Notes under the pieces: generated by a model | What the model was told of the DNA's origin: nothing | What the model saw: only the letters and a program-made list of their open reading frames with translations | Databases searched by the model: none | Shown: piece after piece, positions 36,722 through 45,460 of the stretch | Position numbering within the stretch: the stretch's first letter is position 1 | Layout of the letters: each line of letters opens with the position of its first letter | Source: Pseudomonadota bacterium | GTDB lineage: Bacteria > Pseudomonadota > Gammaproteobacteria > Steroidobacterales > Steroidobacteraceae | Assembly: GCA_016713725.1 (NCBI GenBank) | Contig: JADJOO010000011.1 | Location: forward strand, 1 to 54,670 | Direction of reading: 5' to 3' | DNA length: 54,670 bases | Position numbers and translations under genes: made by a program

Positions 36722-36892
36722 ATGTCCGGACCACAGTCCAACGAGCCTGGTCGGCCAGAACGCACGCCATTTTTCCAGCGCGTGCTCGACAACCCGTTCC
36801 TGCTGCTGTTCCTCGGGGTCACGATCCCGACGGTCGTCTATCTCATCTGGGGAATCATGGAAATCATCCAGATTCCCCTCGCTTCACCCTGA
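36722..36892 (+). CDS. Heme-copper enzyme subunit IIa-like small protein
   Basis: A 56-residue single-helix protein (FLLLFLGVTIPTVVYLIWGIM, helix about 26-47) located directly before the CuA subunit, where ba3-type (B-family) oxidases carry their short subunit IIa. The ribosome site CAGGGGG lies 6 bases before the ATG, and the next gene begins 15 bases after the stop. Too short for an assignment by sequence alone, so the call rests on size, topology and position. Confidence 0.65.
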   Translation: MSGPQSNEPGRPERTPFFQRVLDNPFLLLFLGVTIPTVVYLIWGIMEIIQIPLASP

Positions 36893-36907
36893 GCGGAGAC
36901 CGCAGTC

Positions 36908-37444
36908 ATGGCAATCGCATCTCCGAGCGCAGGCTGGTGGAAAGAGCCCATTCACAAGGTCGAGCTGATCTGGATCATCGTCGCGTTCCTGTGGGGAATC
37001 GCGATGTTCTTCATGATGATCTACTGGCACGGTGTCGGCAGCCAGAATCTCTCGAACGAGGCGTACCGGACGACGCCGGCCGACTTCGCGGCCAAGGTCG
37101 ACAAGATGACCGAGGCGTACACGGTGCGGCAGGAAGGCGCTTTCCCGGTAGTGCGTCCCCCGCCCGGCAGCGACGTCTACATGATGGGCCGCGTCTACAT
37201 GTGGTGGCCAATGCTCGAACTCGTGAAGGGCGAGACCTATCGCCTGCACCTGTCGTCCATTGACCTGCAGCACGGCTTCTCCCTGCAGCCGGTCAACATC
37301 AATCTCCAGGTGCACCCGGGATACGAGATGGTAGTGACGATGACCCCGAACCAGACGGGCCAGTTCGGCATCGTCTGCAATGAGTACTGCGGCTTCGGAC
37401 ATCACACGATGACCGGTCGCATCTACGTCGTCGACAACAAATAA
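36908..37444 (+). CDS. Heme-copper enzyme subunit II with intact CuA site
   Basis: A 178-residue protein anchored by one helix (about 19-43) with its cupredoxin domain outside. The CuA ligands are all present: His in LQHGFSLQ and CNEYCGFGHHTM (Cys, Glu, Cys, His, Met). It accepts electrons from cytochrome c or a cupredoxin and hands them to subunit I. Short length and a single anchor match B-family (ba3-type) subunits II. It follows subunit IIa by 15 bases and precedes subunit I by 10, so all three are surely co-transcribed. Confidence 0.92.
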   Translation: MAIASPSAGWWKEPIHKVELIWIIVAFLWGIAMFFMMIYWHGVGSQNLSNEAYRTTPADFAAKVDKMTEAYTVRQEGAFPVVRPPPGSDVYMMGRVYMWWPMLELVKGETYRLHLSSIDLQHGFSLQPVNINLQVHPGYEMVVTMTPNQTGQFGIVCNEYCGFGHHTMTGRIYVVDNK

Positions 37445-37454
37445 GGGGCCCGTC

Positions 37455-39153
37455 ATGACAGCTGCAACCCACTTTCGCACCTGCCCGACGACCGGCCTGA
37501 AGATCGACCGGTCCGCGGAAAACCTGATCAAGGCGAACGCCGTCGTGGCCGTGGTGTTCCTGCTCATCGGCGGCCTGTTCGGGCTCTCGATCGCGCTCAC
37601 CCGCTGGCCCGCCGTGCACCTGCTCCCGGCCGACTGGTTTTACCTCGCGCTGACGGCACACGGCTTTGACGTCCTGCTCGCCTGGATCATCTTCTTCGAG
37701 ATGGCGGTGCTGTATTTCGCCTCCGCCATATTGCTCAACTCGCGGATTGCCGCGCCCCGCTGGGGCTGGGCCCAGTTCTGGCTCATGCTGGTCGGCGCGC
37801 TGATGACCAACGTCGCCGTGCTGCAGGGCAACTCGTCCGTGATGTTCACGTCCTATCCGCCCCTGGTGGCGGCCCCGCACTTCTACCTTGGGCTGGTGCT
37901 GTTTGCCGTAGGCGCGCTGATTGGTTGTGCTGTGTTCTTCGGCACGCTGGTGGTCGCCAAGGACGAAAAGACCTACGAGGGCTCGGTACCCCTGGTCACC
38001 TTCGGCGCCATCACGGCGGCGATCATTGCCGTCTTCACGCTGGCCTGCGGCGCGATCATCCTCATCCCGACTTTCCTGTGGTCGGTCGGGATCATCAGCG
38101 GCGTCGACCCGCTGATGTACAAGCTGGTCTGGTGGGGCATGGGGCATTCCTCGCAGCAGATCAACGTCTCTGCACACGTCGCGGTCTGGTATGCGATCGG
38201 AGCCATGGTGCTCGGCGCCAAGCCGATCTCCGAGAAAGTCAGCCGCATGGCTTTCCTGATGTACATCCTGTTCCTGCAGCTCGCGAGCGCGCATCACCTG
38301 CTGGTCGAGCCCGGCGTGAGTTCGAGCTGGAAGATCTTCAACACCAGCTATGCGATGTACCTGGCCGTCCTGGGCAGCATGATCCACGGCATGACCGTGC
38401 CGGGTGCGATCGAGGCTGCGCAACGCGCCAAGGGCTTCAACAAGGGCCTGTTCGAGTGGTTGCGCAAGGCGCCCTGGGGCAACCCGGCCTTCGCCGGCAT
38501 GTTCATGTCGCTGGTGATGTTCGGCTTCCTCGGCGGCATCTCCGGCGTCGTGATGGGCACGGAACAGATCAACCTGATCATGCACAACACGCTGTATGTG
38601 CCAGGGCACTTTCATGCGACCGTAGTCGCCGGCACCACACTGGCGTTCATGGCGATCACCTATCTCCTCGTGCCGCTGATCTTCCGCCGGGAGGTCATGT
38701 TCAAGAAGGTCGCCCAGTGGCAGCCCTACGTGTTCGGGCTGGGCATCGCAGGGATTTCGCTGTTCATGATGGGCGCTGGAACCCTCGGGTGCCCGCAGGC
38801 ACTGGGACATCACTTTCGCGGACGCGCTCTCCCAGTTCCAGTTCTCACCGGCCGCGTTCCTGATGCTGGCCCTCAACGGGCTGTCGGCAATCATGGCCGC
38901 GATCGGCGGTGCAATGTACATCGTCGTCGTCGTCTGCTCGGTCTTCCTCGGCCGCAAGATCGGCGACAACGAAGTGGTGCAGCTCGGGCCGGTCTCCGGC
39001 GCGGCATCGGCGGCGGCAGTGGCTCGTTACGGCAACGAGGGCACGCTCAAGATCCCCGGCACGGTCGTGCTGGTCGGCGTGTTCTTCGTCTCATTCGTCC
39101 TGTACTACTTCGTGAACTGGAAGTACCTTGCCGAGGTCTGGCCGCTGAAGTAG
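37455..39153 (+). CDS. Heme-copper subunit I with Gln in place of the active-site Tyr: probable NO reductase
   Basis: Catalytic membrane subunit of about 566 residues with at least 12 helices. Heme and CuB ligands are complete: low-spin His in LTAHGFDVLL, CuB His231 in GHSSQQ and His280-His281 in SAHHLLVEPG, high-spin His385 and low-spin His387 in PGHFHAT. Numbering nearly equals Thermus ba3 oxidase (His233, 282, 283, 384, 386), whose cross-linked Tyr237 corresponds here to Gln235. Oxygen reductases need that Tyr; its replacement, by Gln among others, is known in NO reductase families derived from oxygen reductases (eNOR/sNOR type, from memory). The frame breaks near 38790, where one G and one C are missing from homopolymers; repairing them reads TLGVPRRHWDITFAD. 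I therefore call it a functional gene. Confidence 0.88.
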
Positions 39154-39161
39154 GAGCGAAC

Positions 39162-40082
39162 ATGCAGGATGCTGTCGCCCAGAATACGGGTCTTGCCGAG
39201 GGGCGGGCTTCCTGGCGGAGCGCGGTCGAGGTCTTCAAGCCGCGCATCGGGCTCGAGATCATGTTCGCCGGCATCGCGGGTGTAGCGATGTCACAGGGAG
39301 GCGGGCTGCCGCTGATGCAGTTGCTGGTACTGGCGACCGCGGTATTCCTGGCCGCTGCCAGTGCCGGTGCGCTCAATCACCTGGCCGAGCGCGACCTCGA
39401 CGCTCGCATGTCCCGCACTCGCGGGCGTCCGTTCGTCACCGGCAAACTCGCCGGGGGATCGCTCTGGTTCGTGGTGATCGGCTTGCTGCTTACGATTGCC
39501 GTCGTGTCGGCCGGCCTGGCGACGAACTGGCTGGCCGCGACGTTCGTGTTTCTCGGAGCCTTCACCTACGGAGTCGTTTACACCCTGTGGCTGAAGCGGC
39601 GGACGTGGCTGAACATCGTCGTCGGTGGCCTGGCGGGCAGTTTCGCCGTACTTGCCGGCGCCGCGGCCGTGAACCCGGATCTCGGACCGGCGGCGTGGAC
39701 GTTTGCGGTCGTGCTGTTTCTCTGGACTCCGCCGCACTTCTGGAGCCTCGCCATGTATTACCGCCAGGACTACGCCGATGCGGGCGTACCCATGTTGCCG
39801 GTGGTGTTTGGTGACCGGGTCGCGGCCCGTGTGATTCTCGGCCACACGATTCCGCTGGTGCTGCTGGCGCTGTTGCCAGTCGCCTGGGGCGCGGGGATCT
39901 TTTACCTTGCCTGCGCCGCGGCGGGCGGCGCGTATTTCCTCTATCGCAGCGTCGTCCTCGTCCGCGAGCCGACGCAGAAGAATGCAATCCGCAATTTCCT
40001 GGCGTCCCTGCTGCAGTTGACCCTGCTGTTGGTCGGGGCCATCGTCGATGGAGCCGTCGCAGGCCGTCTGGTCGCCTACTGA
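39162..40082 (+). CDS. ctaB: Protoheme IX farnesyltransferase (heme O synthase)
   Basis: A 306-residue UbiA-family membrane prenyltransferase making heme O from heme B, needed when the heme-copper enzyme uses heme O or A. Eight to nine helices are visible. Substrate motifs NHLAERDLDARMSRT (first Asp-rich region) and YYRQDYADAGVPMLP are intact, with WTPPHFWSLAM between. It starts 8 bases after subunit I and runs in the frame in which subunit I began, so the broken subunit I frame reads through into it; the true start is the ATG at 39162. No heme A synthase is present in the window. Confidence 0.95.
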   Translation: MQDAVAQNTGLAEGRASWRSAVEVFKPRIGLEIMFAGIAGVAMSQGGGLPLMQLLVLATAVFLAAASAGALNHLAERDLDARMSRTRGRPFVTGKLAGGSLWFVVIGLLLTIAVVSAGLATNWLAATFVFLGAFTYGVVYTLWLKRRTWLNIVVGGLAGSFAVLAGAAAVNPDLGPAAWTFAVVLFLWTPPHFWSLAMYYRQDYADAGVPMLPVVFGDRVAARVILGHTIPLVLLALLPVAWGAGIFYLACAAAGGAYFLYRSVVLVREPTQKNAIRNFLASLLQLTLLLVGAIVDGAVAGRLVAY

Positions 40083-40085
40083 GCC

Positions 40086-40892
40086 ATGCGCGTGCACCTT
40101 CAAAGGCGAACGCTGCAAGGCGGGCTCTTGGTCATTCTCGGGTGCGTGGCGAGTGCCAGTGTGCCTGCACAGGCTGCAGCCCCTGACAACGACGCCGCGC
40201 TGGCGACCAGCCAGGCGGCGATAACCCGGCAACTCGACGACTACCAGTTCGTCGACCAGCGTGGGCAAGCGTTCCGGCTGTCGGACCTCGGCGGCAAGCC
40301 GGTCGTGCTGAGCCTCGTCTACACGAGTTGTTACTACGTCTGCTCGGGCCTGACCGTGCACCTGGGCGACGTCACCAAAGTGGCACGGAGAGCGCTTGGC
40401 CCGGACAGCTTCACCGTGCTGACGGTTGGGTTCGACACGCCGAACGACACGCCCGAACGGATGCGGCTGTTTGCGCAGGACCGCGGCGTGGATCTGCAGG
40501 GTTGGTATTTCGCCAGCGCCGACGCCGCGACGCTGGAGCGGCTCGCGCGTGACGTTGGCTTCACTTACCGGCCCTCGCCCAAGGGCTTCGACCACATCAC
40601 GCAGACCACGATCATCGACCGCGCCGGACGCGTGGTGCTGCAGGTGTACGGCCAGGACTTCAACCCTCCGAATCTCGTCGAGCCGCTGAAACGACTCATC
40701 CGCGGACAGGAGATCGAGCGCGGGACGCTGGCCGGCATGATTCGCTCGGTGAAGCTCTTCTGCACGATCTACGATCCCGCCAGCGGCCGCTACCGCTTCG
40801 ACTACTCGATCGTCGCCGACGCGATCGCGGGCATCCTCGCCCTCGGCATGGTGGCCATCGCGATCGCGTTTGCCTGGCGGAACTCGCATTGA
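40086..40892 (+). CDS. senC: SCO1/SenC-family copper chaperone with C-terminal anchor
   Basis: A 268-residue protein with a signal peptide (cut near AQAAA), a thioredoxin-like SCO domain with copper-binding Cys in TSCYYVC and His in GFDHITQT, and an unusual C-terminal extension (about 200-268) ending in a membrane helix (IVADAIAGILALGMVAIAIAF). SCO proteins insert copper into CuA or reduce its cysteines, which agrees with the CuA subunit of this operon. It begins 3 bases after the heme O synthase gene. Confidence 0.93.
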   Translation: MRVHLQRRTLQGGLLVILGCVASASVPAQAAAPDNDAALATSQAAITRQLDDYQFVDQRGQAFRLSDLGGKPVVLSLVYTSCYYVCSGLTVHLGDVTKVARRALGPDSFTVLTVGFDTPNDTPERMRLFAQDRGVDLQGWYFASADAATLERLARDVGFTYRPSPKGFDHITQTTIIDRAGRVVLQVYGQDFNPPNLVEPLKRLIRGQEIERGTLAGMIRSVKLFCTIYDPASGRYRFDYSIVADAIAGILALGMVAIAIAFAWRNSH

Positions 40893-40932
40893 CCGGGCTG
40901 GCACCCGCTGCCTGCAGACAGGATTGAATGGC

Positions 40933-42303
40933 GTGAAGTGGCTCAAATCGGGATTGCGCGCGCTGTTCCTGCGGCTGGAACAGGTCTGCGAGAAGTTCTT
41001 CGGGCCGGGCTTGAATCCGTTGGTGCACCTCGGTTCGCTCGGCTGGTTCCTGTTCTGGATCGTCACCGTCACCGGCATCTACATCTACGTGTTTTTCGAC
41101 ACGGGCGTGACGCAGGCTTACGCGTCCCTCGAGTACCTCTCGCGCGAGCAGTGGTACCTCGGCGGAATCATGCGCAGCCTGCATCGCTATGCCTCGGACG
41201 CGATGGTCGTGGTCGTCATGCTGCACCTGCTGCGCGAATTCGCGATGGATCGCATGCGCGGCAACCGCTGGTTCCCGTGGGTCACCGGCGTGCCGCTGCT
41301 GTGGTTCCTGTACGCCTGCGGCATTACCGGCTACTGGCTGGTGTGGGACCAGCTGGCCCAGTACGTTGCTATCTCCACCACGGAATGGCTCGACAGCATC
41401 GGCATTTTTGCGGAGCCCATCGCGCGGAACTTCCTCGACAGCTCGCACCTGGCCGGGCGGTTCTTCACGCTGATGGCCTACATTCACATTGCCGTGCCGC
41501 TGATCATGCTGCTGTTCATGTGGGTGCACATCCAGCGCCATGCCCATGCCAGGGTGAACCCGCCGTGTTCCTCACGTTGCTGCCGTGGCTGCCGCCGCTG
41601 CGCAAGGCGCCGCCCGCTGTGGTCAACCTCGAAAACTGCAATGGCTGCGGGCGGTGTTTTGCCGACTGTCCGTTCGGCGCAATCACGATGGTCGGGCGGA
41701 CCGACGGCACCGAGTTCGACCAGGAAGCTCGTGTCGACGCCGACATGTGCATGAGTTGCGGAATCTGCGTCGGAGCCTGCCCGACCGCCACGCCGTTCCG
41801 CCGTGCCAGCGCGCTGGTGCCCGGCATCGAATTGCCGGCGGATCCGATTGCCGGCCTGCGCGACCAGGTGGTCGCCGCGACGGCGAAGCTGCAGGGTAAC
41901 GACCGCGTCGTCGTCGTCCGGTGCGCGCACGCCGGCAACCTCGACGCACTGGCGGATACGGGTGTCGCCGTCCTGGCCATGCCGTGCGTCGGCATGCTGC
42001 CGCCGGCGTTCATCGACCTCGTGATCGCGCGCAAGCACGCCGACGGGGTGCTGATTGCCGGCTGCGCCGAGGAAGATTGCTACGAAAGGCTCGGTGATCG
42101 GTGGACGGAAGAGCGCATCGGCAGCCAGCGGGACCCGTACCTGCGTGAGCGGGTGGACCGTGACCGGGTGGCCGTGTCGTGGGCGTCACCCGTGCACCAG
42201 CATCGGACTCGGGAGGCCCTGGCCCAATTCCGACAGCACCTGCATGACCTCGCCGCGTCAGCGCGGCCGGCGCGCACCGGCGTGGCCTGGCGGGCGCGGA
42301 TGA
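40933..42303 (+). CDS. Cytochrome b / 2[4Fe-4S] ferredoxin / FlpD-like fusion, frame damage and probable internal deletion
   Basis: A membrane electron-transfer protein. The N-terminal part (to about 41565) is a cytochrome b domain with four helices and two His pairs 14 residues apart (LHRYASDAMVVVVMLH and IHIAVPLIMLLFMWVH) for two b hemes. After a frame change near 41560 come two [4Fe-4S] motifs (CNGCGRCFADCP, CMSCGICVGACP) and a FlpD/MvhD-like domain with scattered Cys (VRCAHAGN, MPCVGM, IAGCAEEDCYERLGD). The join RVNPP to FLTLLPWLPP is abrupt; a helix before the ferredoxin part seems missing. Start is taken at GTG 40933 (CAGGA at 40918). The end is ambiguous: in the starting frame a TGA at 42301-42303 overlaps the ATG of the next gene, implying one more base slip upstream. 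Likely brings quinol or thiol electrons to the operon's enzyme. Confidence 0.78.
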
Positions 42304-42854
42304 AGCAGTTGCCCTTGCCGCTGCGCTTCGCCGGCCAGGTGGTTGTGCTCGGGGCCGTCGCGGTACTGGTGGGGTGGTTCGCCACGCGACCGACCTACGC
42401 CTACCTGAATCACGATCAAGCTTTGCTCAAGCTGAGCTTCAGTCATGCCTCCCGGTCGCTGAAGGAGTGTCGTCACTACAGCCCCCAGGAACTCGCGAAC
42501 CTGCCGTTCGCAGAGCGGACAGCCACGACGTGCGAGCGCGGGCGCTGGCCCGTAGACCTGGAACTCCTGCTCGATGGACGGACGATACATCGCGCCACCC
42601 ACCAGCCGGCCGGCTTGTGGGATGACGGTCCTTCCACGGTCTACGCAAGTTTCCGCGTGCCTGCCGGCACGCACCAGCTCACGGCGCGCCTCCGCGACAG
42701 TGGCCGTGCGACGGGATTCGACTACGACAGTTCGACCACTGTCACGCTCAGCCCCGGCCAGAATTACGTCATCGACTTTCGCGGTGCAGAAGGAGGCTTC
42801 CAGTTCGGCCGCGCGCCAGCTCACGGCCTGGCCACGCAGGAGACCCCGCCATGA
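42300..42854 (+). CDS. Membrane-anchored hypothetical protein of the heme-copper operon
   Basis: A 184-residue protein with one N-terminal helix (about 8-27, FAGQVVVLGAVAVLVGWFA) and a periplasmic beta-rich domain containing SHASRSLKECRHYS, a second Cys in TTCERGRWP and a strand-rich end (GTHQLTARLRD, GQNYVIDF). The text is in frame with the preceding fusion protein, but the fresh anchor, the ATG at 42300 and the ATGA arrangement argue for a separate gene. Not recognised; a CuA- or cytochrome-associated accessory role is suggested only by location. It overlaps the hemerythrin start by four bases. Confidence 0.6.
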   Translation: MKQLPLPLRFAGQVVVLGAVAVLVGWFATRPTYAYLNHDQALLKLSFSHASRSLKECRHYSPQELANLPFAERTATTCERGRWPVDLELLLDGRTIHRATHQPAGLWDDGPSTVYASFRVPAGTHQLTARLRDSGRATGFDYDSSTTVTLSPGQNYVIDFRGAEGGFQFGRAPAHGLATQETPP

Positions 42855-43246
42855 CCCTGCTCCAATGGCGTGACGATTTCTGCATCGGCATCGCCGAAGT
42901 CGATCATGAGCATCAGGTGTTGATCGGCCTGATCAACGAGGTGCATGCAGCCCTGGGGGTGGACCGCTCCTCCGAGCGCATCGAAGACTTCCTCGGCGAA
43001 ATCCACGCGCGTATCTCGGCGCATTTCGCTCTCGAGGAAAAAGACATGCGGTCGCGCAAGTACACGGAGTTCAACCAGCACAAGGCAGACCACGAACGGT
43101 TGCTCGACGACATCCGCGACATCATGGACGATCACACGGTGCGAGGCGTGCTTGACGACCAGGCACTCTCGAATCGCCTGGCCACCTGGTTCGGTGACCA
43201 TTTCAAGACTTACGACGCGCGGCTACACTCGTTCCTGCTGGCCTAG
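42851..43246 (+). CDS. Bacteriohemerythrin
   Basis: A 131-residue four-helix protein carrying a di-iron site that binds O2 or NO. The signature is complete: W with DHEH near the start (EVDHEHQVLI), HFALEEKDM (HxxxE), HKADHERL and FKTYDARL after HxxxxD-type HFKTYD. It is translationally coupled to the preceding gene (ATGA) and follows the heme-copper genes, suggesting delivery, storage or scavenging of the gas that the enzyme reduces. Confidence 0.93.
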   Translation: MTLLQWRDDFCIGIAEVDHEHQVLIGLINEVHAALGVDRSSERIEDFLGEIHARISAHFALEEKDMRSRKYTEFNQHKADHERLLDDIRDIMDDHTVRGVLDDQALSNRLATWFGDHFKTYDARLHSFLLA

Positions 43247-43294
43247 CGCGGTGTGCGCCGACTCGGCCAGACCAGGATACGAGGTCCAGCGAAC

Positions 43295-45448
43295 GTGAAC
43301 CCCCGGCTGCCCCGCATCCTGCTGCTGGCGACGGCGGCGTTCGTCGCCGCGCTGCTCGGCGCGCGAGCACTGATGCCCGGCGTCCCCGCGCCGCCAGTGC
43401 TCGAACGCGCGGTGTGGTTGCCCGATGGCTCGCCGTTGCCCGAACTTGCGTTCGTGGACGAATCCGGCGCGCCTTTCGATGAGTCGCGCTTGCACGGCCG
43501 CTGGACGTATGTGTTTTTCGGCTTCGCCTCGTGCCCCGACATCTGCCCGACGACGCTAGTCACGCTCGCTGCGGTGCGAAAGGCGTTGCACGACCTGCCG
43601 ACCGAGCTGCACCCTGATGTGCTGCTCGTGACGGTAGACCCGTCGCGGGACGACGTAACGAGGCTGGCGCCGTACGTTGGTCATTTCGATCCCGCTTTCA
43701 AGGCGGTTACGGGCGATGAGGCCAGTCTTGCCCGATTGGCCGGCGCGCTCGGCGCCGCGTATGCCCGCGTGCCCCTGGCAAGCGGCGGGTACACGATGGA
43801 CCACACGGCCAGCCTGTTCCTGATTGGCCCCAACGGTCGGCTCGTTGCCACATCGGGTGCGCCGCACGACTGCTTCGAGTTCGGGCGTTCACCGGAGAAT
43901 CGCCCGTTGCTCGCGATCGCGGTGTCGGACGATGGTGTCCTCGACCCGGAGGCCGTCCGGGCACGCCAGCGGCCGGTCGTGCTTTTCCAGGGCGGTATTC
44001 ATGCGGGCGAGATCGACGGCAAGGATGCGGGTTTCATCGCGCTGCGCGAACTGCTCGAAGGACGCGAAAATCGTGGCGCACTGGCGCGGACGACCGTGTT
44101 GTTCGTGCCGGTATTCAACGTCGATGGCCACGAGAGGTTCGGTGCATGGAACCGGCCCAACCAGCGCGGTCCGCAAGCAATGGGTTGGCGCGCGACGGCG
44201 CAGAACCTGAATCTCAATCGTGATTACACCAAGGCCGATGCGCCGGAGATGCGCGCCCTGCTTGGGCTCCTGAACGCCTGGGATCCGATCCTGTACGCGG
44301 ACCTGCACGTCACGGACGGTGCAGAGCTGCGCGAGGACCTGTCGGTCGAAGTTGAGCCCGGCCACGGCTGGGACCTCGAACTGGGCCACACGGGACACGC
44401 GCTTCGGGACGAGGTGCTCGCCCGGCTGCAGCGCAAGGGCTTCCACGCGCTGCCGTTCTATCCGGAGTTCGTCGCCGCCGACGATCCGGAATCCGGTCTG
44501 GCCGCGGAAGTGCGCTCACCCCGCTTCAGTCTCAGTTACTGGGCCACCCGCAACCGCTTCGGCGCCCTGGTCGAGACGCATTCGTGGCAGGAGTACCCGC
44601 GCCGTGTCGCCGCCACGCGCGAGACCATTCACGCAATGGTCGAGCTCGCCGCGCGCGATGGAGTGAAGTGGCTCGTCTCTGCACGCGCGGCCGATGAGCG
44701 CGCACGCCTGCTCGGCGGTAAACCGGTCGCGCTGAGCTTCAGGAACACGGACGCCGTGCGGACGGTCGAGCTGCGCGGCTATGAGTACACGCGAGAGCCT
44801 TCCTCGGTCTCGGGTCAGACTTGGATACGCTACGACTCCACCAGGCCTACGGTCCTGCGGCTGCCGTTGAAATATGAGGTGCAGCCTGCGCTCACCGTTA
44901 TCGCGCCGGCCACCGGCTATGTCGTGCCGGGCGCGCACGCCGCGTGGATGTCGGAAAAGCTGGCGCTGCACGGAATCGAGTTTCAGCGAGTCATCGCGTC
45001 GCAGCCGGCCAGCGCCGTGCAGGCGTTTCGCGCCGACAAGGCAACGATCGCGGCGGAAACGTCCGAGGGGCGATCAGTCGTGACGGTGCAGGGCGACTGG
45101 CGCGATGAAAAGCGCGACATCGACGCCGGTGCGCTGTTCGTGCCGATTGCGCAGCCAAAGGCTCGACTGGTGATGTCACTGCTGGAGCCGCAGGCGCCCG
45201 ATTCGTTTGTGTCGTGGGGGTATTTCAGCGCGGCCTTCGAACGCAAGGAGTACATGGAAAACTACGTCACCGAGGCCGTGGCGCGACAGATGCTGTCGCA
45301 GGACGCGGCGCTCAAGGCGGAGTTCGAGCGCCGGTTGCGCGAGGATGCGGCGTTCGCGGGCAGCCCGAACGCGCGCCTCGAATTTTTCGACCGCCGCCAT
45401 CCTTCCTGGGACGAGCGCTACGGCCTCTACCCCGTCTACCGCAATTGA
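43295..45448 (+). CDS. SCO-family domain fused in frame to M14 carboxypeptidase
   Basis: An open frame of 717 residues. Residues 1-190 are an anchored SCO protein: helix about 8-27, copper site CPDIC, and the His in YTMDHTASLFLI; the text stops at SGAPHD just before the usual C-terminal helix. It then continues without a break into an M14 peptidase lacking its signal peptide and first about 70 residues: HAGEIDGKD (HxxE), DLHVTDG (third zinc ligand) and VETHSWQEY (catalytic Glu). Compared with the copy at 33914, the join sits at 43871-43875. A native fusion of these two is unknown to me; deletion or misassembly between two genes explains it better. GTG at 43295 has GAGGT upstream. Confidence 0.8.
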   Translation: MNPRLPRILLLATAAFVAALLGARALMPGVPAPPVLERAVWLPDGSPLPELAFVDESGAPFDESRLHGRWTYVFFGFASCPDICPTTLVTLAAVRKALHDLPTELHPDVLLVTVDPSRDDVTRLAPYVGHFDPAFKAVTGDEASLARLAGALGAAYARVPLASGGYTMDHTASLFLIGPNGRLVATSGAPHDCFEFGRSPENRPLLAIAVSDDGVLDPEAVRARQRPVVLFQGGIHAGEIDGKDAGFIALRELLEGRENRGALARTTVLFVPVFNVDGHERFGAWNRPNQRGPQAMGWRATAQNLNLNRDYTKADAPEMRALLGLLNAWDPILYADLHVTDGAELREDLSVEVEPGHGWDLELGHTGHALRDEVLARLQRKGFHALPFYPEFVAADDPESGLAAEVRSPRFSLSYWATRNRFGALVETHSWQEYPRRVAATRETIHAMVELAARDGVKWLVSARAADERARLLGGKPVALSFRNTDAVRTVELRGYEYTREPSSVSGQTWIRYDSTRPTVLRLPLKYEVQPALTVIAPATGYVVPGAHAAWMSEKLALHGIEFQRVIASQPASAVQAFRADKATIAAETSEGRSVVTVQGDWRDEKRDIDAGALFVPIAQPKARLVMSLLEPQAPDSFVSWGYFSAAFERKEYMENYVTEAVARQMLSQDAALKAEFERRLREDAAFAGSPNARLEFFDRRHPSWDERYGLYPVYRN
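43873..44320 (+). repeat. Duplicated M14 segment, copy 2
   Basis: Counterpart of 34117-34567. This copy is free of frame breaks and continues into the complete catalytic domain to 45448, while its 5' end is replaced by the SCO gene. Confidence 0.75.
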
Positions 45449-45460
45449 CCCGGACGGACC

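Noticed and set aside
37455..39153. Subunit I as an ordinary ba3-type oxygen reductase
   Set aside because: The gene order and CuA fit, but the active-site Tyr position is Gln. I keep this as the alternative if reads correct codon 235.
37299..41078. Long His/Asp/Arg-rich open frames antisense to the heme-copper operon
   Set aside because: Composition is the usual antisense shadow of hydrophobic membrane genes; no motif or start site.
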